Source of the DNA: Streptomyces mashuensis
GTDB lineage: Bacteria; Actinomycetota; Actinomycetes; Streptomycetales; Streptomycetaceae
Assembly (NCBI RefSeq): GCF_014654785.1
Contig: NZ_BNBD01000001.1
Coordinates: 682,001-746,000 of the forward strand
Length of the DNA stretch: 64,000 nucleotides
Direction: 5' to 3'
How positions within the stretch are numbered: position 1 is the stretch's first letter; the number at the start of each line of letters is the position of its first letter. The notes beneath the pieces were generated by a model, which had not been told where the DNA came from, made no database searches, and saw nothing but the letters and a program-made list of their open reading frames with translations. This document shows, piece after piece, positions 16,357-23,936 of the stretch. The position numbers were made by a program, and so were the translations under genes.

Positions 16357-17399
16357 CAGAGTGCCTCCTCGTACGCCGAGTCGTCGGCCGGGTTCATCCA
16401 GGGCGAGTACCCGCCGCCTACCCCGGAGGGGGCATGCCGGGCGGTGGCGTTCATGACCTCGTTGACCAGGCTCGGCAGCACACTCGGGCTCAGCCCCTTC
16501 GCCCGCAGCCGCTCCAGCGCGGCGCGCAGGTGCTCGGTGGCGATGCCCTCGCCGAGCAGCTGGTTCAGCTCCCGCCCCAGATGCCCGAGTACCCGCTCCG
16601 GAGGCCGGTGCGCGCAGGCGGCGATGTACTCGCCGATCAGGGTCTTGGCCGAGACGGTCGAGGGCGGGGGCGCGGTGCGCCCCGAAGGGATGGATCCAGG
16701 ATCCAAGATCCTAGATCCAGACGGCGAGGGCTCGTCGAGTCCTCGCCGAGAGTTCGATGAATCTTCGTCGAATGTGCTTTGACCTGCGTTTTCCTCGTCA
16801 ACCGTGGAGGTGGCAGCTTCCAGGTGCCCATCGGAAGGCGCCGGGGTGTCCGCGAGTGTGGGGGAGGGGGCGGTCTTCGGCGGCGAGGGCTGTTCGGGGC
16901 TCGCGAGGACTCGTCGAACGTTCGTCGAGGGCTCGACGAGCGCTCGGGGAGTGTTCACCGAGTCCTCGACAACGCGGACCGAGGGTGTTGGCGCGTGATC
17001 CGGCCGTGGCGTGTGGCCGCACTCGGCCTTGCAGGCACCGCATCGCTTGTCCTGGTCGTGGGCGGAGCACAGCGGCAGGCGCGAAGCGCTGGGCCGGTCG
17101 ATCTTCTGGTGCTTCGCCCAGGCCACGATGTGCAGGTACCCGCGCCCGTCGCACCCGGTGTACCGGCAGATCAGCCCGGCACTGGCGAGCTGCTGGAGAT
17201 CGTCTTCGACGTCCAGCGGGGTGTGCTCGGGGCGCAGCGGCCACAGCTTCCCGGCGATGATCGCGGGATGATCACGGTGACGCCCGTGGTCGTCGGCCTG
17301 GGTGAGTAGCCCGAAGAACGTCCGCTCGGCGGTGACCGTGCAGGCGGCGAGGGACTCGGAGACGAACGCCTCCGGCTTGATCGTGCGGATGCGCGCCAT
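16356..17399 (-). CDS. Putative plasmid replication initiator/primosomal protein
   Basis: 347 aa. The N-terminus (MARIRTIKPEAFVSESLA, TFFGLLTQADDHGRHRDHPA, DDLQQLASAGLICRYTG, YLHIVAWAKHQKID) matches winged-helix replication proteins of phages and actinomycete plasmids. A Cys/His group follows (CSAHDQDKRCGACKAECGH). A low-complexity linker encoded by repeated DNA occupies about 145-240. The C-terminal 80 residues are helical and DnaD/DnaT-like (inference). Paired with a DnaC-like ATPase, it probably starts element replication. The repeats inside the gene may be origin iterons. Confidence 0.7.
   Translation of the reverse strand: MARIRTIKPEAFVSESLAACTVTAERTFFGLLTQADDHGRHRDHPAIIAGKLWPLRPEHTPLDVEDDLQQLASAGLICRYTGCDGRGYLHIVAWAKHQKIDRPSASRLPLCSAHDQDKRCGACKAECGHTPRPDHAPTPSVRVVEDSVNTPRALVEPSTNVRRVLASPEQPSPPKTAPSPTLADTPAPSDGHLEAATSTVDEENAGQSTFDEDSSNSRRGLDEPSPSGSRILDPGSIPSGRTAPPPSTVSAKTLIGEYIAACAHRPPERVLGHLGRELNQLLGEGIATEHLRAALERLRAKGLSPSVLPSLVNEVMNATARHAPSGVGGGYSPWMNPADDSAYEEAL
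16690..16975. repeat. Iteron-like repeats inside the replication gene
   Basis: Two repeat types occur. One is four close copies of (G)GATCC(A/T) at 16692-16719 (ggatccaggatccaagatc...). The other is TCGTCGA units in both orientations, near 16732, 16765, 16911, 16921 and, inverted, 16932. They map to the low-complexity linker of the encoded protein. Many actinomycete replicons place their origin in or beside rep; whether this is an origin is inference. Confidence 0.5.
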
Positions 17400-17401
17400 G
17401 A

Positions 17402-17491
17402 TCAGCAGCCCCCGTCAGCCGCGCGGCGCCCGGCGTGCGGGCCGAGGCCGGCGGCTTGGTCCGCCGAGCTTTCCTGCTGGTGAGCAGGCAT
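17402..17491 (-). CDS. 29-aa leader-like ORF upstream of the replication gene
   Basis: ATG 17491 is preceded by a strong AAGGAG about 10 bases upstream and encodes MPAHQQESSADQAAGLGPHA plus nine residues. Its TGA (17404-17402) lies two bases before the replication gene's ATG. That gene has only a weak site of its own, so translation of this small frame may feed or control Rep synthesis. Confidence 0.4.
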   Translation of the reverse strand: MPAHQQESSADQAAGLGPHAGRRAADGGC

Positions 17492-17766
17492 GTAACAATC
17501 GCTCCTTCGAGTGGGGCCGTCCGGGATGCCTCGTCCAAAGGGTCCGGATCGGCTCTGGTTGGACCTCCTCGCCTTTGCAGAGGCGGGAGCGTCGCTGTGG
17601 TTGGCGCCTGAGAGTTACCGCTCTCGGGCGCCAGCTCGTGTCTGCGTCTGTCGTGGCGCCGCGTCTACCACCCCTTCTCCCCGGACCTCCCTGGCTGCGG
17701 GGATCAGCACCATACGGTTAGCCCTCCGCCACAGTCCAGCGGTGCTACCTATCTGACCTGCGACGG

Positions 17767-17863
17767 AACACTCGGGTGTTGCGGGCCGTGAAAAACTTAC
17801 ACCCCAGTTACACCGTGCGGTCAACTGGAGTGTCCGACCTCAGGCTGGCGCTACACTGGAGTG
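17767..17863. promoter_or_regulatory. Operator/promoter region between rep and the EspR-like regulator
   Basis: ACTGGAGTG occurs at 17824-17832 and 17855-17863. A near-copy in inverted orientation (CACCCCAGT) is at about 17800-17808. The palindrome AACAC-N4-GTGTT lies at 17767-17780. TACACT at 17852-17857 resembles a -10 box reading towards the regulator. The layout is typical of an autoregulated divergent control region. Confidence 0.55.
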
Positions 17864-17908
17864 GTGATCGCTAAGTTGACCGGTGACCCGGGTGAGGGGA
17901 GGGCGGAG

Positions 17909-18364
17909 ATGGCAGGCAGTTCGGGAAAGACGTTCGCCGAGCTTCTGGAGCACCTGTTCCAGGAGATCCACCCACCCGGGCGCGGCTCGTACACCAATGC
18001 GGAGGTCGCGGAGGCGATCACCAAGGCCGCAGCGAACGGCGGCAAGGGCATCTCCGCCAGCGCCATCGCACAGCTGCGCACCGGGCAGAAGAAGAACCCG
18101 ATGATGTCGACGATCAAGGCACTCGCCGACTTCTTCGGCGTCGAGCCCGGGTACTTCTTCGACCAGGAGGCCAAGGAGCGGACGGAAGCCGAGATCGCGC
18201 TGGTCGCCGCGATGCGGGACCAGGACGTGCGGCGCGTTGCCCTGCGTGCGAAGGGGCTGTCCGGGAACAGCCTGAGCATGGTCACGGCGCTCATCGAGCA
18301 GGCTCGGAGCATCGAAGGCTTGTCCGATGGAGAGCCAGCGCACGGTCTGGATCTCAGCCAGTAG
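17909..18364 (+). CDS. EspR-like XRE-family regulator
   Basis: ATG 17909 sits 4 bases after GGGGAGGG and is preferred over GTG 17861; 151 aa. Residues about 10-75 (FAELLEHLFQEIHPPGRGSY, TNAEVAEAI, SASAIAQLRTGQKKNPM, IKALADFFGVEPGYFFD) match the EspR-like HTH family of actinobacteria. The C-terminal helices (MVTALIEQARSIEGL) are the usual dimerisation part. Divergent from the replication/mobilisation block and fronted by repeated sites, it probably represses that block. Confidence 0.78.
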   Translation: MAGSSGKTFAELLEHLFQEIHPPGRGSYTNAEVAEAITKAAANGGKGISASAIAQLRTGQKKNPMMSTIKALADFFGVEPGYFFDQEAKERTEAEIALVAAMRDQDVRRVALRAKGLSGNSLSMVTALIEQARSIEGLSDGEPAHGLDLSQ

Positions 18365-18393
18365 CCTGCCTGTGGTAGGAACTGCCGCGCTGC

Positions 18394-19227
18394 TTAGGGC
18401 CGGCGCGGTGTCCAATTGCGCATGAGGACGATGAAGCGCAGCTGCGTATTGCGCAATGGGGCCAGGGCCATGATTTTCACCGGCACCTCTTCCCTCTGGT
18501 GGTAGGGCAGTCGCAGACGCCGGATATCCCCGTCGGGATGTACCTGAGTCCGGTTTGCCTTCCAGAGTTCCGCCGCTTCTGCGTTTCCGGAGAGGATGTC
18601 GTCGCGGAGCTGCGCAAGTTCCTTGCTCTTCGGGTTATGTGCGATGGCCACCCGGATTTGCGCCAGAAAGGGATTCGCCCAGTCGTCTCGCCAGTTGACC
18701 AGCTGCTCGCGGGCCTCCGGGTAGAGGAAGGCCCACCGCATGCTGTTCCGCTCGTACGGAATCCAGGGGAACCAGTCCGCCTGCTGATCGTTGTGCGCGA
18801 CGATGTCCCACCAGAGGTTGGTGACGTAGGCCGGATTCGGGAGCTGGGTATCCAGGAGGGCTTGCATGCTCTCGTCGACCGCTGTGTCCACGGCCAGGCG
18901 GGTTGGCTCGGGTGTCCGGCCTACGGCCAGCTGGAACAGTACTCCGCGCTCGGTCTCGTCCAAACGCAGTGTCATGGCGAGCCGCTGCAGGAAGGCGTCC
19001 GAGAAATCGGCCGGCTCGCCCTTCTCCAGCTTGCGGTACCAGGTGACGCTCACCCCTGTCAGGGTGGCCACTTCCTGTTGAGTGAGGCCGGATCTCAGGC
19101 GGCGTCGCTGCGTATCGATGCCGGGGATCCTCCGCGGGTCGAGCCTCTCACGCCAGGAGACGAGCAGCTGCCCAAGCTCGTTCCCTGACGGCCTGACATC
19201 TTTGAGATGTCTGTCACCGTTCTCCAT
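18394..19227 (-). CDS. MmyB-like XRE regulator
   Basis: 277 aa. The N-terminal XRE HTH (RRRLRSGLTQQEVATLTGVS, TWYRKLEKG) is followed by an MmyB-like ligand-binding domain. Its typical phrases are NPAYVTNLWWDIVAHN, WFPWIP, NSMRWAFLYPEAREQLVNW, ELAQLRDDILSGNAEAAELW and RLPYHQREEVPVKIMALAPL. Such domains are PAS-like and thought to bind small hydrophobic or fatty-acid-like ligands. It is divergent from the FabG-like reductase gene, a recurrent Streptomyces pairing of regulator and target. Confidence 0.88.
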   Translation of the reverse strand: MENGDRHLKDVRPSGNELGQLLVSWRERLDPRRIPGIDTQRRRLRSGLTQQEVATLTGVSVTWYRKLEKGEPADFSDAFLQRLAMTLRLDETERGVLFQLAVGRTPEPTRLAVDTAVDESMQALLDTQLPNPAYVTNLWWDIVAHNDQQADWFPWIPYERNSMRWAFLYPEAREQLVNWRDDWANPFLAQIRVAIAHNPKSKELAQLRDDILSGNAEAAELWKANRTQVHPDGDIRRLRLPYHQREEVPVKIMALAPLRNTQLRFIVLMRNWTPRRP

Positions 19228-19499
19228 GGTGGGCGCGGTCCTCCCTCTTACGCAAGGGCAGCGGTTCTTTTTCTGATCGTGCCCTCAGAACGATGGATGC
19301 GCGAGCCAACTGGCGAGGTCAGGGCGAAGGCAGGGACTGACAGACCGTGCGGGGGAAGATCCCCCGATCGGCCTAATGCAGGCAGCGTCACACCGACTGT
19401 CGCCACTCCGAGTGGCGATTGTGAAGGTGCAGAATGCAGGGGCTGGTCATTGAGCGATCGGCCGACATGGAAGTTCAATTCGAGAAAGTTTAATTCGCA
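19228..19499. promoter_or_regulatory. Divergent control region with TTYAATTCG direct repeats
   Basis: No gene is seen here. Two direct repeats, TTCAATTCG (19474-19482) and TTTAATTCG (19489-19497), lie 15 bases apart immediately before the reductase ATG. They are A/T-rich against the background, so they are plausible MmyB-regulator sites. A conventional ribosome-binding site before 19500 is weak (GAAAG). Confidence 0.45.
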
Positions 19500-20204
19500 A
19501 TGTCGCGCTCTGTTCTTGTCACGGGTGGAAACCGAGGGATCGGACTGGCCATCGCCCGGGCTCTCTCGGCCGCGGGGGACCGGGTCGCGGTCACCTACCG
19601 CAGCGGCGAGCCCCCGGAAGGACTGTTCGGCGTGCGCTGCGACGTCACCGACTCGGACCAGGTAGCCCAGGCCTTCTCGGCGATCGAACAGGAGCAGGGG
19701 CCGGTCGAGGTCCTTGTAGCCAACGCCGGCATCACCAAGGACAACCTGCTCCTGCGCATGGACGAGGCCGACTTCCTCGCCGTCCTGGACGCCAACCTCA
19801 TCGGGGCCTTCCGTGTCGCCAAACAAGCGGCCCGAGGCATGCTCCGCGCCCGCAAGGGCCGCATCGTCCTGATCGCTTCCGCCGTCGCCCTCGCCGGCGA
19901 GGCGGGTCAGTCGAACTACGCGGCCTCCAAGGCCGGCCTTGTCGGATTCGGCCGTTCCCTGGCCAAGGAGCTCGGCTCCCGCGGCATCACCGTCAACATC
20001 GTCGCCCCCGGCCTGACGGACACCGACATGACTGCCGCCCTGCCGGAGGAGCGCAAGCAGCACATCCTCGAGCAGATCCCTCTGCGCCGCGCCGCGGCAC
20101 CGGAAGAGATCGCCCACGCCGTCAGATTCATCGCCAGCCCCGAGGCCGCGTACATCACCGGAGCAGTGATCCCGGTCGACGGCGGCGTCGCCATGGGCCA
20201 CTGA
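19500..20204 (+). CDS. fabG: 3-oxoacyl-ACP reductase (FabG-like SDR)
   Basis: 234 aa, the normal FabG length. The cofactor motif is TGGNRGIG (residues 8-15), with NAG at about 81, catalytic Ser in VLIASAVALAG and YAASK giving the Tyr/Lys pair. PGLTDTDM and the C-terminal ITGAVIPVDGG are typical of FabG1/MabA. It would reduce 3-oxoacyl-ACP with NADPH, either in fatty-acid synthesis or as a redox-responsive member of the MmyB regulon. An extra fabG beside an MmyB regulator suggests a condition-specific copy. Confidence 0.88.
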   Translation: MSRSVLVTGGNRGIGLAIARALSAAGDRVAVTYRSGEPPEGLFGVRCDVTDSDQVAQAFSAIEQEQGPVEVLVANAGITKDNLLLRMDEADFLAVLDANLIGAFRVAKQAARGMLRARKGRIVLIASAVALAGEAGQSNYAASKAGLVGFGRSLAKELGSRGITVNIVAPGLTDTDMTAALPEERKQHILEQIPLRRAAAPEEIAHAVRFIASPEAAYITGAVIPVDGGVAMGH

Positions 20205-20362
20205 CCCGCAACCAGCACACGAGCGGCATGGCCCGTACAGCCGCATCCCAGCTCTGGTGAGTGCTGGCGAAAGCCGCCCCCAGATGGACAACGCCGTAGG
20301 CATCGCGCCCGCGCAGGGAGGTCGGGAAAGCGACACGGGCCCAGACGGAATTGGAGGAGAAC

Positions 20363-20887
20363 ATGGACGACCGGCTGCGCATAGCCTGCTCGGAGCGGCT
20401 CGAAGCCCTGAGTCTTCCTCACCGCTTCGGCACCCAACAGCTGTGCGACGCCGTGGCCGAACTCCGCGGCAAACCGATCATCCTGCGCCCCATGGACACC
20501 GCGGTCACGGGCGACCTGCCGTGCGGTATCCGCGTTGAGACCTCCACCGCTGACGTCCTGTACTTCGAGCGCGGCACCTCCGCGCTCCACCAGATGCATA
20601 TCCTCGCCCACGAAATCGGCCACGTCCTGTGCGACCACCCGGGCACCCTGTCACTGGGCGACAGCGCGGACCAGGCGCTCGGGCTGAATCCCACGCTCGT
20701 ACAGCGGATGTCCGGCCGTACCAGCTACCGCACCGACGACGAGCGCGAGGCGGAAGTCATGGCCACCGTCATCCGCCAGCGGATCTACCGCGGAATGGAA
20801 TTTCCGCCCAGTCAGCCTCACGACCGAAGTGAACGCTGGGAAGCCCTCTTCGCACACTTCCCCCAGAAAAAGCGCAAAAGACTGTGA
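20363..20887 (+). CDS. ImmA/IrrE-type metallopeptidase
   Basis: 174 aa from ATG 20363 directly behind GGAGGAG. The zinc-protease motif HEIGH lies in HILAHEIGHVLCDH (residues about 82-95). The downstream DDEREAEVMATVI segment supplies the third ligand region of ImmA/IrrE proteins. No N-terminal HTH is fused. Family members cleave cognate XRE-type repressors; a partner may be the MmyB-like or another XRE protein nearby (inference). Its stop overlaps the next gene's GTG by 4 bases. Confidence 0.88.
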   Translation: MDDRLRIACSERLEALSLPHRFGTQQLCDAVAELRGKPIILRPMDTAVTGDLPCGIRVETSTADVLYFERGTSALHQMHILAHEIGHVLCDHPGTLSLGDSADQALGLNPTLVQRMSGRTSYRTDDEREAEVMATVIRQRIYRGMEFPPSQPHDRSERWEALFAHFPQKKRKRL

Positions 20888-22110
20888 CCCCACCCCTCAT
20901 TTTCCATACCGCGGACATTCTCATGCTGGCGGCCCTCTTCTGGTTCGTCCGGGGCCGTCGTACGAATCGGCGCCCAGTAGGCGCGAACGCAATGGTCGCC
21001 ATCTTCGCCTCGCTCTGGGTGGCCTTCGCCGCGTACGCTCCCGCAGGCCGGTACGTCGTCGAGTCCGTCATCCCCCACGGCTCCCGGCTCGTCAGCAACT
21101 GCGCCAGTCTGACCGCCGCTACCGCGGTCCTGGCCTTCATGTTCCAGATCAGCGACCCCGACACGGCCCGCCGACGCATCCGCTTGCGCCTGATCTACCT
21201 GATCTCCGCGGTCTCCGTGATGAGCGGGCTATTCGTCGCCGGAGACGAAGACCGGTTCTCCCCGCAGCTCTACGCGCTCTACCTCTTCGTCTACGTCGCC
21301 TACCTGGGCATCACCGTCGGTGAATTCCTCGTCCAGACCTGGAAGCAGTCCTTCCGATCCCGCCGGACGAGCCAACGCATCGGACTGCGCACGGCGTCCG
21401 TCGGCTGCGCCTCCGCCCTGGTCTACTGCTGCTACAAGATCTTCACCCTGGTCTCCCTTGGGTTCGACCTGGGCCTGATCACGCACGGCTACCAGTGCTC
21501 CAGCATGGTGACCCCGGTGCGCTGCACATTCAGCGTTGCAGCGCCTGCCATCGGCGTGCTGCTGGTCGTCTTCGGCCTGACCCTTCCGGCGCTGGCCTGG
21601 CCCCTCAGTCAACTGGCCCGCAAGCGCTGGGAGACCCGCTCCTTCAAGGCCCTCGCGTCTCTGTGGAGCGAGCTCGTCGAGGTCAGCCCGGACATTGTTC
21701 TCACCCCCGCCGGCTCCGGCGAAGTGGCGGAGGACGACGCGGACTTCTTCCTCCACCGCCGCGTCATCGAGATCAACGACGGCATCCTCACCCTGCGGGC
21801 ATACCGCTCCGGACGGGTCCAGCACGCCACCACACACGCGCTGGCCCAGCTCGGTGAGGCCGACACGCTCCGCGGACATGCCACCGTGGAAGCGGCTGTC
21901 CTCAAAGACGCTGTCAGGGCCAAGCACCGCGGCCTGAAACCGAACGGCGACATCGCCCGGCCTGCACCCGGCACCGACAAACGAGAGGGCAACCTGAGAG
22001 CCGAGACCGAGTGGCTGCTCCTCGTCGCAAAGGCATACGCCGACAGCGACGTCGTGCGCGCGACCACCACCGAGACCGCCCAGGAAAAGGAAGTAGTTTC
22101 CACACCATGA
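20884..22110 (+). CDS. MAB_1171c-family polytopic membrane protein
   Basis: 408 aa. Seven hydrophobic helices occupy residues about 5-245 (ILMLAALFWFVRG, AMVAIFASLWVAFAAYAP, LIYLISAVSVMSGLFV, LYALYLFVYVAYLGITVGEF, and others). A soluble domain follows (FKALASLWSELVEVSPDI, FFLHRRVIEINDGILTLRAY). This layout fits the MAB_1171c (DUF6545-type) putative transporter family. GTGA and ATGA overlaps on both sides show tight coupling to the metallopeptidase and P450. Transport activity is unproven. Confidence 0.8.
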   Translation: MTPPLIFHTADILMLAALFWFVRGRRTNRRPVGANAMVAIFASLWVAFAAYAPAGRYVVESVIPHGSRLVSNCASLTAATAVLAFMFQISDPDTARRRIRLRLIYLISAVSVMSGLFVAGDEDRFSPQLYALYLFVYVAYLGITVGEFLVQTWKQSFRSRRTSQRIGLRTASVGCASALVYCCYKIFTLVSLGFDLGLITHGYQCSSMVTPVRCTFSVAAPAIGVLLVVFGLTLPALAWPLSQLARKRWETRSFKALASLWSELVEVSPDIVLTPAGSGEVAEDDADFFLHRRVIEINDGILTLRAYRSGRVQHATTHALAQLGEADTLRGHATVEAAVLKDAVRAKHRGLKPNGDIARPAPGTDKREGNLRAETEWLLLVAKAYADSDVVRATTTETAQEKEVVSTP

Positions 22111-23288
22111 GCGACCCGCTGTCGTGCCCGGAGCTCCTCCAGAACCCCTATCCCTTCTATGACGAACTCCGGGCGGCAGCCCCAGTCAAGCAGGTGACCA
22201 CCGGCTCCGGCGGCAGGCACAGCTATCTGGTGACCGGCTACGCCGAAGCGAAGGAGGCGTTCACGGACCCGGGACTGTCCAAGGACACCGCCCGGTTCTT
22301 CGCGGACCGTCCCTCGGGCCGTAACCTCCACCCCGCGGTCGCCCACACCATGCTCGCCACCGACCCGCCTGAGCACACCCGGCTGCGCCGCCTGGTGACC
22401 AAAGCCTTCACCACCGGCGCCGTCACCCGCTTGCGGCCGTACATCCGGGACACCGCCGACCGCCTCCTCGACGGCTTCCCGGACGACGGGGAAGCCGACG
22501 TCATCGCCGGTCTCGCCGTGCCACTGCCGGTCACGGTGATCTGCCAGCTGCTCGGCATCCCCGAGGCCGACCGAGCCCAGGTACGTACCTGGTCGAGCGA
22601 CCTCTTCGCTGCCGGACAGCCCCAGCGGATCGACGAAGCCTCCCACGCCGTGGCCGGCTACATGGCCGACCTCATCGAGGCCAAGCAACGAACCCCGGAC
22701 GACAGCCTCCTGCACGACCTGATCACCGTCCGGGACGAAGGCGAACACCTCAGCGAGGACGAGCTCGTCTCCCTTGCCGTCCTCCTGCTCGTAGCCGGCC
22801 ACGAGACCACGACCAACTTCATCGGCAGCGCCGTCCTGGCGCTCCTCCAGCACCCCGAACTCCTCAACCGCGTACGAACCGAACCCGGCACGATGAGCAG
22901 CATGCTGAATGAGCTGTTGCGCTACGACTCGCCGGTCGGCATCGCCACCTTCCGCTACAGCACAAAGGTGATCACTCTCGGCGATACCGAAATCCCCGCC
23001 GGCGTGCCCGTGCTCATCTCGCCGGGAGCAGCCAACCGGGACCCCGCTCAATACCCGACTCCCGATCTCCCTGATGCCGACCGCGACGCCAGGGGGCACC
23101 TGGCCTTCGGGCACGGAATCCACCGTTGCCTGGGCGCGCCGCTCGCCTTGGCCGAGGCGGAGCTCGGCCTAGGCGCGCTCCTGGCCCGGTTCCCCGGACT
23201 CCGCCTCGCGGTAGCGCCCGAAGAACTTCGATGGCGTCGAACGCGACTCATGCGGGGACTGGAATCCCTGCCGGTGCTCACTCGGTAA
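22107..23288 (+). CDS. Cytochrome P450
   Basis: 393 aa from ATG 22107 (ATGA overlap). Features in order: NPYPFYDELR near the N-terminus, HTRLRRLVTKAF (C-helix), LLVAGHETTTNF (I-helix oxygen-binding threonine), ELLRYDSP (ExxR) and FGHGIHRCLGAPLA (heme-Cys loop). The length is normal for a soluble class I bacterial P450; ferredoxin partners are not in this window. It is the third gene of an ImmA/IrrE-membrane protein-P450 operon, so its substrate may relate to the signal sensed by that unit (inference). Confidence 0.93.
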   Translation: MSDPLSCPELLQNPYPFYDELRAAAPVKQVTTGSGGRHSYLVTGYAEAKEAFTDPGLSKDTARFFADRPSGRNLHPAVAHTMLATDPPEHTRLRRLVTKAFTTGAVTRLRPYIRDTADRLLDGFPDDGEADVIAGLAVPLPVTVICQLLGIPEADRAQVRTWSSDLFAAGQPQRIDEASHAVAGYMADLIEAKQRTPDDSLLHDLITVRDEGEHLSEDELVSLAVLLLVAGHETTTNFIGSAVLALLQHPELLNRVRTEPGTMSSMLNELLRYDSPVGIATFRYSTKVITLGDTEIPAGVPVLISPGAANRDPAQYPTPDLPDADRDARGHLAFGHGIHRCLGAPLALAEAELGLGALLARFPGLRLAVAPEELRWRRTRLMRGLESLPVLTR

Positions 23289-23516
23289 AGGGAGGTTCCG
23301 CATACGGAGTGGTTATTGGGCCCTCTCGTATTGGCGCGCAGCTGAGTAATCACTCCATTGTGAACTGTCCTGGCCGACCGGGGGCTGGTACCCGCTGGCT
23401 CGTTGACGCCTATCCCATACTGGCTCGGAGGAGTTGGCACTTCTCGTCGCCTGTTGATCTCAATCGGACCCTCCGCGCTTGTAGTTGACCCGTCGTACAG
23501 GCCCTGGGGACACCCG

Positions 23517-23936
23517 TCATGCGCCAGCCTCGATACCGAGGTCGGTGAGCAGGCTGCGGACGTGGTGCTCGATCGCGTCGCGGATGGGGCGGACGGCGTC
23601 GACGCCCTGGCCGGCGGGGTCGTCGAGTGTCCAGTCGAGGTAGCGCTTGCCGGGGAAGACGGGGCAGGCGTCGCCGCAGCCCATGGTGATGACGACGTCG
23701 GACGCCTCGACGGCGTCGGTGGTCAGCAGCTTCGGCGTCTGGGCGGAGATGTCGATGCCGACCTCGCGCATCGCCTCGACGACGGCCGGGTTCACGGTCT
23801 CGGCGGGGGCGGAGCCGGCGGAGCGGACCTCGACCCGGCCTGCGCCGAGGTGGGCGAGGAAGGCGGCGCCCATCTGGGAGCGGCCGGCGTTGTGGACGCA
23901 CACGAAGAGGACCGAGGGCTTGAGGGACTCAGACAC
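23517..23936 (-). CDS. arsC: Arsenate reductase, low-molecular-weight phosphatase type
   Basis: 139 aa. The P-loop CVHNAGRSQMG near residue 13 is the CX5R catalytic motif. The further cysteines in MGCGDACP match the thiol relay of thioredoxin- or mycothiol-linked arsenate reductases. DWTLDDPAG supplies the general-acid Asp. It reduces As(V) to As(III) for export. It overlaps the 3' end of acr3 by 8 bases and is last in the arsR-acr3-arsC operon. Confidence 0.93.
   Translation of the reverse strand: MSESLKPSVLFVCVHNAGRSQMGAAFLAHLGAGRVEVRSAGSAPAETVNPAVVEAMREVGIDISAQTPKLLTTDAVEASDVVITMGCGDACPVFPGKRYLDWTLDDPAGQGVDAVRPIRDAIEHHVRSLLTDLGIEAGA

Noticed and set aside
21609..23123. 504-codon minus-strand frame opposite the P450
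   Set aside because: Shadow of the P450 and membrane-protein genes; no conserved motifs.
18394..23288. Anti-phage defence island interpretation of the regulator/ImmA/P450 block
   Set aside because: No nuclease, TIR, NTPase or toxin effector accompanies the genes, so a signalling or metabolic role is more economical.
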